From: Cesiribacter sp964504565
GTDB lineage: Bacteria > Bacteroidota > Bacteroidia > Cytophagales > Cyclobacteriaceae
Direction: 5' to 3'
NCBI GenBank assembly: GCA_964504565.1
Contig: CAZDEY010000009.1
Location: 124,001 to 188,000 of the forward strand
Length of the DNA stretch: 64,000 bases
A program made the translations under genes and the position numbers. Positions 54,616 to 62,519 of the stretch are shown piece after piece. Under the pieces are notes generated by a model. That model did not search any database, was not told the DNA's origin, and was given only the letters and a program-made list of their open reading frames with translations. Numbering within the stretch: position 1 is the first letter of the stretch; each line of letters begins with the position of its first letter.

Positions 54616-57006
54616 CTACTTATTAGGTTGCCACCTAAAATTATAAGTAACCGAAGGGATTAGGCTGAATAGATACGTTTTAACCGCCCCGGCCTCTACT
54701 GAGGTCACGGGTTCTTCCTGCGGATCTACGCCGGGCTGCCCGTTGTATACCTGTTCAAAAGTTATAGTAAATGGATTTTTTCGCGCATAAGCATTGTATA
54801 CCGAAAAAACCCAGTCGCCACTCCAGTTGCGGCCGGGCACATCTTTACCTTTTAGGGTAGCGGCCAAATCCAGCCGGTGGTAGTCGGGCATTCGGTAGTT
54901 ATTACGTTTGGTATCATCATATACGGGTACTATAAAACCGTTAAGCGTAGTACGGCCGTTGGGCAGGCTTACCGCCTGGCCGGTGCTGTATACAAAGTTG
55001 GCCGATACCTCCCAGCGCGGGCTTAGTTCGCGGCTTACCACCAGGGCAATATCGTGAATGCGGTCGTAGCGGGCGGGGTACGGGTTGCCGCCGCTTATAC
55101 CCGGCACCTGCCTGAAGGAACGGCTAAGCGTATAGGCCAGCCAGCCGGTAGTTTTACCGGTATTTCTTTTTAGAAGAAACTCGGCCCCGTAGGCCCAACC
55201 CCTACCTTCCAGCAATTCGGTTTCTAAATAATTATTAAATAGAATTTCCCCCTGATCACCTAACTTAAAATCAATTAAGCGGCCCATATTCTTATAAAAT
55301 CCTTCCAAGCTAAACTCGTAACGGTTATTCCCAAAATTTCGGAAATACCCGGCGGCTACTTGGTCCCCTATAAGCGGCCTTACGTAGGGATCAACCGGAA
55401 TCCAGCGTTCAATCGGCAGGCCGGCGGTAGCGTTACTGGCTACCTGTAAGTACTGGCGCGTGCGCATATAGCTGGCTTTAACCGAGCTTTCGCTATTTAA
55501 GATATACCGAAGCCCAAGCCGGGGTTCCAGCCCGTGGTAAAACTGTATGGTTTCTCCGGTGGCGTAGAAGGTGCTATCGCTAAGGGTTTCTAGCGTACGC
55601 TCCTGGCCTTCTTCGTACTCGTACACCCACCCATTGCCTAAGGTATGGTGCATAGAGTAGCGCAAACCAAACTCGGCAGTTAGTTTATTATTCACTTTCC
55701 ACTGATCGCCTACGTACAGGGCGTTTTCCCAACCATACTTATCTTGCTGGTAGGGTTCGTCAAACTGCTCAAATTCAACATCGGGCTTACCAAAAGTTCG
55801 GCGTGTGCTGTGCCAGCCAAAGCTGAGCGTGTGGTCGCTGCTGGGGTAGTAGGTAAAGTCGGCTTTCAGGGCGCGTTCGGCTAAGCGAGAGGTCCAAGTG
55901 AATTCTGAAGAGCCGGCATCTCCTTCAAAGCCGTAATCGAAGCTGCTGGCCACTAAGGTAGTATTCAAGAAAAGCCGTTGGTTAAACAGGTGGTTCCAGC
56001 GGGCGGTAAAGGTGCTATTGCCCCAATCCAAGCCAAAAAGATCGTCCAGCCCCAATACATCGCGCCCAAAGTAGCCCGATATATAAACCCGGTTGTTTTC
56101 GTCTAGAATCAGGTTGGCTTTGGCGTTCAGATCGTAGAAATATAAGGTGTTGCTGTTCAGGTTTTCGTTATTGCTCAGACGCAGGAACATATCGGCGTAA
56201 GTTCTTCGTCCGCTTACTATAAACGACGATTTATTTTTTTGCAGCGGCCCTTCTACCGTTAACCGACTGGCAATTAGCCCTACCCCACCGCTTACAGCAT
56301 AGTTGCGGTTGTTTCCTTCCTTCATCTGTATTTCAAGTATTGAGGAAATGCGCCCACCAAAACGGGCCGGGATACCGCCCTTATAAATTTCCAGGTTTTT
56401 AATAGCATCGGGGTTAAACACCGAGAAAAAACCGAACAAATGGCTGGCATTGTATACTGTGGCCTCATCCAGAAGTACCAGGTTTTGATCGGCCGCCCCG
56501 CCGCGCACAAACAATCCGGTAGTACCCTCGCCGGCACTTTGCACGCCGGGCAGCAGTTGCAGGGTTTTAATTACATCAACTTCGCCCAGCAAGGCGGGTA
56601 TTTTTTGTATCGTTTCAATAGGAAGGTTTTCCCGGCTCATGGCTACCTCGGTAACATTGGCATCTTCACGCCGTCCGGTTACAACCACTTCTTGCAGCAC
56701 AGCATCGGTCTCCTGCAGTTCAAAATTGAGCCGGGTATCGGCCTGCAGGTTTATTGGCTGCTCAACCGTTTCGTAGCCTAAGTACTGAATTTTCAGGCTA
56801 TATTCACCTTGGCCCAGGGGCAGGGCGTAATAACCGTAGATATTAGTGGTAGCTCCAGTGCCGGGCAACTCCAGCACCTGCACAGTTGCCCCAATAAGCT
56901 CTTCGCCGGTTGCGGCATCTCGTACGTAGCCGCTTATGGTACTTTGCTGGGCCTGCCCGCTAAGCGGCAACCAAAAAGTCAGAACTAATAGTAAAAAATA
57001 TCTCAT
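54616..57006 (-). CDS. TonB-dependent receptor with carboxypeptidase-like N-terminal domain
   Basis: A 796-residue outer membrane transporter. A signal peptide is followed by a carboxypeptidase-regulatory-like domain (ISGYVRDAATGEELIGATVQ), the plug with GLFVRGGAADQNLVLLDEA and FGGRISSILEIQM, and a beta barrel ending in IPSVTYNFRWQPN. I chose ATG at 57006 because the signal peptide MRYFLLLVLTFWLPLSGQAQ starts there; an in-frame ATG lies at 57057. It is upstream of its DUF4249 partner. The substrate is unknown. Confidence 0.94.
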   Translation of the reverse strand: MRYFLLLVLTFWLPLSGQAQQSTISGYVRDAATGEELIGATVQVLELPGTGATTNIYGYYALPLGQGEYSLKIQYLGYETVEQPINLQADTRLNFELQETDAVLQEVVVTGRREDANVTEVAMSRENLPIETIQKIPALLGEVDVIKTLQLLPGVQSAGEGTTGLFVRGGAADQNLVLLDEATVYNASHLFGFFSVFNPDAIKNLEIYKGGIPARFGGRISSILEIQMKEGNNRNYAVSGGVGLIASRLTVEGPLQKNKSSFIVSGRRTYADMFLRLSNNENLNSNTLYFYDLNAKANLILDENNRVYISGYFGRDVLGLDDLFGLDWGNSTFTARWNHLFNQRLFLNTTLVASSFDYGFEGDAGSSEFTWTSRLAERALKADFTYYPSSDHTLSFGWHSTRRTFGKPDVEFEQFDEPYQQDKYGWENALYVGDQWKVNNKLTAEFGLRYSMHHTLGNGWVYEYEEGQERTLETLSDSTFYATGETIQFYHGLEPRLGLRYILNSESSVKASYMRTRQYLQVASNATAGLPIERWIPVDPYVRPLIGDQVAAGYFRNFGNNRYEFSLEGFYKNMGRLIDFKLGDQGEILFNNYLETELLEGRGWAYGAEFLLKRNTGKTTGWLAYTLSRSFRQVPGISGGNPYPARYDRIHDIALVVSRELSPRWEVSANFVYSTGQAVSLPNGRTTLNGFIVPVYDDTKRNNYRMPDYHRLDLAATLKGKDVPGRNWSGDWVFSVYNAYARKNPFTITFEQVYNGQPGVDPQEEPVTSVEAGAVKTYLFSLIPSVTYNFRWQPNK

Positions 57007-57180
57007 TTCGCCGCTAAAATTCAAGCTAAAGGGCTTAACCTTATATCCTTTTTCCACAAGTGGTTATGTAGCCTGATTGATGGAATGTTCAATTAAATAA
57101 TGAATAATTATATGTGCTGAAACATAAAATAAACCCCGGAATAATTATTCATGGCTTCAGCGAGCTTGCAAAAAATTATT

Positions 57181-58005
57181 TTAATTATTAAACGGAGCAT
57201 TCAACCATATCTGATACGCCCGTTTCTCATCCGCCTCCTGCCAGTTGGGGTAGGTTTCTGTATTGGCAACCCGGGTATTGGTACGCTGCAAATCCAGATA
57301 AAGCAAAGGGCGGTAGTGCAGTAGGTTTGGCCGGGCATCCCAATCTCCGGAAAGTAAGGTTGCAGCCTGATCGGCACTAGAGGTTATAAGCAAGCCGTTG
57401 TTAACAGCATCGTTGTTCATCCAGCTTTGCACTACCTCCGGGTTTAGGTAGATAGCTACTACGCCGGCCATTGACGTTCCTATTCGGGTATAGCCAATGA
57501 GGGATGCCGCATCAATAGCCTCGCCGGCCCCTGGTTCTTCCCAGGCAGTGTTTGTACTGGCGTTGGCCCAGGTAGCACTGCTGATATTAACATCTTCTTC
57601 AGCCAGCATATCGTATACCGAAAATTCGGCAGCGGCTGGCACATCTAGGTACAAATACAATATAGCTTCGTTTACTGAAAAGCTGTTTGCCCTTACTTGG
57701 GCATTAGCAGGTAATGCATCCAACAAATCACCGAACCTAATCACCGCCCGTTCAGTTGTGGATAGTGTAAGGGTATCGGCAGTACTATAGGTTTCGTTAG
57801 CCGGTGCGCTTTGGCGTAAATTCGTATCAGAATAATCGCCGTAGGTAATTGAACCACCACCCCGTTGCAGGTAATAGCGCAGCGTATTGGCAGCATCGCC
57901 CCGGGGGCCTTGCGGACCGGGGGAGCCCCCATCGCCCTGAGGGCCTTCGCAAGAAGAAATAAGTAGCGTTACTATTGAGAAAAGGGTGAATAATACTCGG
58001 TTCAT
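57181..58005 (-). CDS. Lipoprotein with collagen-like segment and DNRLRE-like domain
   Basis: A 274-residue lipoprotein lipidated at C19 (LLISSC). Residues 21-38 are a short collagen-like Gly-X-Y run (GPQGDGGSPGPQGPRGDA). The rest fits the DNRLRE domain pattern with ANSFSVNEAILYLYLD and NNGLLITSSADQAATLLSG. Such proteins are surface exposed. It is a single gene between the TonB receptor and PAP2-like genes. Confidence 0.82.
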   Translation of the reverse strand: MNRVLFTLFSIVTLLISSCEGPQGDGGSPGPQGPRGDAANTLRYYLQRGGGSITYGDYSDTNLRQSAPANETYSTADTLTLSTTERAVIRFGDLLDALPANAQVRANSFSVNEAILYLYLDVPAAAEFSVYDMLAEEDVNISSATWANASTNTAWEEPGAGEAIDAASLIGYTRIGTSMAGVVAIYLNPEVVQSWMNNDAVNNGLLITSSADQAATLLSGDWDARPNLLHYRPLLYLDLQRTNTRVANTETYPNWQEADEKRAYQIWLNAPFNN

Positions 58006-58058
58006 AGCTTAGAATTAAACGCTGCAAGTTAATGCATATTTTACCCGCTACCTAGCCT

Positions 58059-58802
58059 TTATACGTCTACCGGCAGGTAGGTTATCAGGCTTTCAAAAAA
58101 AGCCGCTACTCCCAAACACACCCCAAAACCCATACCCCAACCGGCCCAAACCTGCTCGGGCGTATGGTGGTTCAGGTACAGGCGAGCCCACATAACCACC
58201 CCGCTAATTATTAAAAATATAATAACCAATGGCAGAAGCAAAGGGGCAACAAAAAATATCATCAGCCCGGCTAAACCACCAGTAGCCCCGCCAATACCCG
58301 CTCCATGGGCACTAATCTTCCAGCTACGACTGATTATAGTAACCATCATAATTACCAGGGTTATACCAATCAGCATCATGTTTACCAAGGGCAATTGCGG
58401 AAATTTAAAGGTGAAAAAGCCGGTGAGTACAGCATATAGAATACTTACCCAGGCGAAGGGTTGGCGGCGTTCTTCCAGCCGGTTCATGTGTAAATTTGGC
58501 AATTGCCCTAACCACCGCAGACTAAGTATGCTAAGGGCCGGCAGCACAAAGGTGGCTAAAAATATAAGGCTCAGCAATGGCCACTGAATTTGGGTATTAC
58601 CAGGCAGTAAAGTTTGGGGGCTTAGCCAAAGTATGGCCAAAAACACATAACTCGGTACCAAAAGCGGATGAAATACTATAGATAAGAGCCAGGCTACTTT
58701 TTCCCAAGCCGAAAGCGTAGGGCTATACCTCAGCTCACTGAAGCTATAGCCGTTTTCACTACCATCAGCTAAGGTAGGCTCCATTTTCTGCTGCTCTTCC
58801 AC
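58059..58802 (-). CDS. PAP2-like membrane protein
   Basis: A 247-residue membrane protein with about six helices. KISAHGAGIGGATGG and RLYLNHHTPEQVWAGWGMG correspond to the second and third motifs of PAP2 phosphatases (SxxH and R-x5-H-x3-D). The last acidic residue is replaced by Glu in HTPEQV, and the first motif KxxxxxxRP is only partly seen (RLEERRQP). So it is a divergent member that may or may not be active. It starts one base after the rpoN stop. Confidence 0.8.
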   Translation of the reverse strand: MEEQQKMEPTLADGSENGYSFSELRYSPTLSAWEKVAWLLSIVFHPLLVPSYVFLAILWLSPQTLLPGNTQIQWPLLSLIFLATFVLPALSILSLRWLGQLPNLHMNRLEERRQPFAWVSILYAVLTGFFTFKFPQLPLVNMMLIGITLVIMMVTIISRSWKISAHGAGIGGATGGLAGLMIFFVAPLLLPLVIIFLIISGVVMWARLYLNHHTPEQVWAGWGMGFGVCLGVAAFFESLITYLPVDV

Positions 58803-58803
58803 C

Positions 58804-60240
58804 TTAAAGTTCTTTTCTGAGGCGGGCTACCGGCAAGCCCAGTTGTTCCCGGTATTTGGCTACGGTACGGCGCGCTATCTGGTATCCCTTCTCTTTTAAC
58901 AGCTTTTCCAGCTTATCATCCGAAAGGGGCTTTTTCTTATTTTCGGCCTCAATTAGTTCCTTTAGCACCTGCTTAACCTCGCGGCTGCTTACATCTTCGC
59001 CACTTTCAGTAGCTATACCTTCCGAGAAAAAATATTTGAGCGGAAATATGCCAAACTCGGTCTGCACCGATTTACTATTGGCTACACGTGAAATAGTGCT
59101 TATATCCATCTGGACCTTATCAGCAATATCTTTAAGTATCATGGGCCTGAGGGAGGTTTCATCACCAGTTAAGAAGTATTCTTTCTGATATTCCAGAATA
59201 GCCCCCATTACGTTCATAAGCGTTTGCTGGCGCTGACGAATAGCATCAATAAACCATTTGGCAGCATCCAGCTTTTGCTTTACAAAACTTACGGTTTCCT
59301 TCAGCTTTTTATCCTTCTTATCGCTCTTATCGTAGGCATCCATCATATCGGCGTAGGAGCTGCTTACCCTCAATTGCGGGGCATTGCGGCTGTTCAGGCT
59401 CAGGTTTAGCTCGCCGTTATCCTCGATTATGGTAAAGTCCGGAATTAAATACTGCACCCGTGAGCCGCCAGTATTTACTGCTCCGCCGGGTTTAGGGTTA
59501 AGCCTTACAATAACCTCCAGGGCATCTTTTAGCTGTTCTTCATCCTCCAGGCCCAGGCGCTTTATAACTTTTTTGTAATGCTTTTTGGTGAACTCTTCAA
59601 AGTACTTGTCAATAAGCTCAGTAGCCAGCAAAACTTCCTCCGTAGGCTCTTTTCTTCTAAGTTGAAGTAGCAAGCATTCCTGCAAATCGCGGGCAGCTAT
59701 GCCGGGCGGGTCAAACTCCTGTACTAAAAACAACAAGTGTTCCAGTTCATCCCTATCGGTTTTAATTCCCTGAAGAAATTCCAGGTCATTCACTATAGCA
59801 TCTAAATCGCGGCGAATATAACCATCCGGCTCAACGCTGCCTATAAGTTGCATGGCAACTGCTTCCTGCCGTTCATCTAACCGTAGAAAACCTAGCTGAG
59901 AAACCAGAAAATCGTTTAGGGAACTACCCGCTGTTATCGGCGTTTCCCTTTCATCCTCATCGCGCGAGGGGCCATCGCCCTGCATCTTATACCCGGAATA
60001 GTCATCGTTCAGGTAGTCGCTAACATCTAGCTCCGAGCCTGATGCGTAGTCGTCTTCAAACTCATTTTCCCGCTCTCGTTCCGATTCCTCATTTCCTTCT
60101 TCCAGCGCCGGATTAACCTCCAATTCTTCCTCAATACGGGCGTCTAGTTCGGCTGTAGGCACCTGCAACAGCTTTATAAACTGTATCTGCTGGGGCGAGA
60201 GTTTTTGTTGTAAGGACTGACTAAGGTTTAACTTCTGCAT
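58804..60240 (-). CDS. rpoN: RNA polymerase sigma-54 factor
   Basis: A 478-residue alternative sigma factor. The glutamine-rich activator-interacting region I (LSQSLQQKLSPQQIQFIKLL) is at the N-terminus, then an acidic region II, the core-binding region, the helix-turn-helix, and the RpoN box ARRTVAKYREQLGLP near the C-terminus. Sigma-54 needs enhancer-binding activators, none of which is in the window. It is followed at once by the PAP2-like gene and is divergent from asnS. Confidence 0.97.
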   Translation of the reverse strand: MQKLNLSQSLQQKLSPQQIQFIKLLQVPTAELDARIEEELEVNPALEEGNEESERERENEFEDDYASGSELDVSDYLNDDYSGYKMQGDGPSRDEDERETPITAGSSLNDFLVSQLGFLRLDERQEAVAMQLIGSVEPDGYIRRDLDAIVNDLEFLQGIKTDRDELEHLLFLVQEFDPPGIAARDLQECLLLQLRRKEPTEEVLLATELIDKYFEEFTKKHYKKVIKRLGLEDEEQLKDALEVIVRLNPKPGGAVNTGGSRVQYLIPDFTIIEDNGELNLSLNSRNAPQLRVSSSYADMMDAYDKSDKKDKKLKETVSFVKQKLDAAKWFIDAIRQRQQTLMNVMGAILEYQKEYFLTGDETSLRPMILKDIADKVQMDISTISRVANSKSVQTEFGIFPLKYFFSEGIATESGEDVSSREVKQVLKELIEAENKKKPLSDDKLEKLLKEKGYQIARRTVAKYREQLGLPVARLRKEL

Positions 60241-60459
60241 AAATATTCCTTCCGGAGAAAGCCCAAATTAACCTACCCACATCCTGTATGGCGATAGTAG
60301 GGCAAAATCCAGAGCACTAAAATAGCGGGTTTATTATGAAAGTACCGCGCTACACCCGTTTTTTCTCCACTAATATAAGAGGAATAGCCGCCCGGAAGTT
60401 TTCTGAAAAGTAATAGCCTTTGTAATATTGCAGAAATTCAATACTAAACCTTTATAGTT

Positions 60460-61905
60460 TTGGCTGAAAAGATTATTCCGATTAAGCAGTTGCTAAAGCA
60501 GGCTGCTGATACTACGGCTACCGCCTACGGCTGGGTACGCAATAAGCGTGAAAACAAAAATGTGGTGTTCTTCACCCTAAACGATGGCTCAGGTCTGAAT
60601 AATTTGCAGGTAGTACTGAATCCGGAGGATTTTTCGGCCGACACCATCCGCAAAATTACTACCGGGGCAGCCATTAAAGCCGGCGGCAAACTGGTGACCT
60701 CGCAGGGTTCCGGCCAGGATGTAGAGTTGCAGGCAGATACACTGGAGGTATTGGGCGAAGCAGCGGCCGATAAGTACCCGCTTCAACCTAAAAAACACAG
60801 CCTGGAGTTCCTACGCGAAATTGCCCACCTACGGATCCGAACCAATACCTTTGGGGCGGTATTCCGTATTCGGCACCACCTGCAGTTTGCCGTTCACAAT
60901 TTCTTTAACGAAGAAGGCTTTTTTAACCTGCACTCACCAATTATTACCGGCTCCGATGCCGAGGGGGCCGGCGAAATGTTTCAGGTTACTACGCTGAATT
61001 TAAAGAAGCCGCCACTAAATGAGGAAGGCGAAATAGATTTTAAGGAGGATTTCTTTGAGAAGCCTACCAACTTAACCGTAAGCGGCCAGTTAGAGGGTGA
61101 ATTAGCGGCCCTGGCCCTGAGCAAAATATATACTTTTGGCCCTACCTTCCGGGCCGAAAACAGCAACACCAGCCGCCACCTGGCCGAGTTCTGGATGATT
61201 GAGCCGGAAGTTGCTTTTATGGATTTGGAAGGCAATATGGAACTGGCCGAGAAGCTGCTACAGTACGTAATTAAGTACGCACTAGAAAACTGCCGCGAAG
61301 ATTTGGAATTTTTGGCCCAGCGCGCGGCCGACGAGGAAAAAACCAAACCCCAAACCGAACGCAACGAGCTGGGCCTGCTGGAGCGGCTGCAGTTTGTGCT
61401 GGACAATCAATTTGAGCGCGTAAGCTATACCGAGGCTATCGAAATTCTGCGCAACAGTAAACCTAATAAAAAGAAAAAATTTAACTATATAATTGAAGAA
61501 TGGGGGGCTGATTTGCAGAGCGAGCACGAGCGTTACCTGGTAGAAAAGCATTTTAAAAAGCCGGTGATCCTATTTGACTACCCGGCCAATATTAAGGCTT
61601 TTTATATGCGCCGCAACGAGGACGGTAAAACCGTACGGGCAATGGATATCCTCTTTCCCGGCATAGGCGAAATTGTGGGCGGCAGCCAGCGCGAGGAGCG
61701 CTACGACCAGTTAAAGGAGCGCGCCGAGGCAATGGGTATTCACGCCCAAGATATTTGGTGGTACTTGGAAACCCGCCAGTTCGGTACCGTACCCCACAGC
61801 GGCTTCGGCCTTGGCTTCGAGCGGCTGATGCTGTTCGTTACCGGCATGACCAACATTCGGGACGTGATTCCCTTCCCAAGGACTCCGGGTAATGCGGAGT
61901 TTTAG
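60460..61905 (+). CDS. asnS: Asparagine-tRNA ligase
   Basis: A 481-residue class IIb synthetase. The N-terminal anticodon-binding domain (AYGWVRNKRENKNVVFFTLND) and the class II motifs FGPTFRAENSNTSRHLAEFW (motif 2) and HSGFGLGFERLMLFVTG (motif 3) are clear. The proposed start is TTG at 60460; no ATG precedes the conserved region. A promoter-like TAGTTTTG overlaps this TTG, so the start or the promoter call may be wrong by a little. It ends at a strong terminator. Confidence 0.95.
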   Translation: MAEKIIPIKQLLKQAADTTATAYGWVRNKRENKNVVFFTLNDGSGLNNLQVVLNPEDFSADTIRKITTGAAIKAGGKLVTSQGSGQDVELQADTLEVLGEAAADKYPLQPKKHSLEFLREIAHLRIRTNTFGAVFRIRHHLQFAVHNFFNEEGFFNLHSPIITGSDAEGAGEMFQVTTLNLKKPPLNEEGEIDFKEDFFEKPTNLTVSGQLEGELAALALSKIYTFGPTFRAENSNTSRHLAEFWMIEPEVAFMDLEGNMELAEKLLQYVIKYALENCREDLEFLAQRAADEEKTKPQTERNELGLLERLQFVLDNQFERVSYTEAIEILRNSKPNKKKKFNYIIEEWGADLQSEHERYLVEKHFKKPVILFDYPANIKAFYMRRNEDGKTVRAMDILFPGIGEIVGGSQREERYDQLKERAEAMGIHAQDIWWYLETRQFGTVPHSGFGLGFERLMLFVTGMTNIRDVIPFPRTPGNAEF

Positions 61906-61932
61906 ATTTAGATAAGAGACTGGAGATATTAG

Positions 61933-61970
61933 AAAGCCCCGACTTTGAATTGAGTTGGGGCTTTTTTTTT
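61933..61970. terminator. Strong terminator of asnS
   Basis: AAAGCCCCGACT (61933-61944) pairs with AGTTGGGGCTTT (61953-61964, one wobble), loop TTGAATTG, then a long T run. It also lies just after the minus-strand peptide gene, so it may serve both. Confidence 0.9.
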
Positions 61971-61978
61971 ATGATAAC

Positions 61979-62164
61979 TTATTTTGCACCACCAGCGGAT
62001 CCTGTTTCGTACATGCGCTTACCATATTCATACATAGCATCATTCATTGCTTCATATGCATAACCAGCGCCATAAATCATCCATTCAAATGGTGTATAAC
62101 CACCATTTAGACCCTCTAGCTCAGCAATGCTTAACTCGGCCAATTCTATTTGATTAGTATCCAT
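61979..62164 (-). CDS. Double-glycine leader peptide, candidate bacteriocin or signal (peptide 1)
   Basis: A 61-residue precursor. The leader (1-22) ends in a double glycine at 21-22 and has the spaced hydrophobic pattern ELAELSIAELEGLNGG that C39-peptidase exporters recognise. The predicted mature part is 39 residues, rich in Tyr, Met and Gly (YTPFEWMIYGAGYAYEAM) and slightly acidic, with no cysteine. The next gene encodes a second peptide with glycines at the same positions, and an exporter lies upstream. Most bacteriocins are cationic, so a signalling or other role is also possible. Confidence 0.7.
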   Translation of the reverse strand: MDTNQIELAELSIAELEGLNGGYTPFEWMIYGAGYAYEAMNDAMYEYGKRMYETGSAGGAK

Positions 62165-62195
62165 TTTTCAATTTTTATTAATAAATAGTAAGTAA

Positions 62196-62378
62196 TTAGT
62201 TATTATTGTACGCATCACGTCCTGCATTCCAAGCATCAACCATGTCGTCAGTATCTGTGGTCATCGCAGCTCCAACAACGGCTCCTAGTAGAAATAAAGC
62301 TACTCCTACCCAACCACCATCAACCTCAGTCATCTCGGTTGTGTTTAGTTCTTGAACATCTAATTCTTGTAAATTCAT
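62196..62378 (-). CDS. Double-glycine leader peptide, candidate bacteriocin or signal (peptide 2)
   Basis: A 60-residue precursor with a leader ending in GG at positions 21-22 (NLQELDVQELNTTEMTEVDGG). The predicted mature part of 38 residues begins with a hydrophobic stretch (WVGVALFLLGAVVGAAM, 23-39) that can span a membrane and ends in an acidic, Asn-rich tail. Net charge is about -4. It lies 31 bases before peptide 1. A possible promoter is TTTG (62416-62413), 18 bases, TATATTCT (62394-62387), close to the ATG. Confidence 0.72.
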   Translation of the reverse strand: MNLQELDVQELNTTEMTEVDGGWVGVALFLLGAVVGAAMTTDTDDMVDAWNAGRDAYNNN

Positions 62379-62519
62379 CTTGATTAAGAATATATATTTT
62401 TAAGCCTACTCTCAAATCGGTTTTCGGCTAACCCGAAACTAAAAGCTCAAGACCGGTCAATTGGGCTTTAGTTCAGCAGTAAATTTCGCCCGCCTCACTC
62501 TAAAAACTCTGGAGTGATG

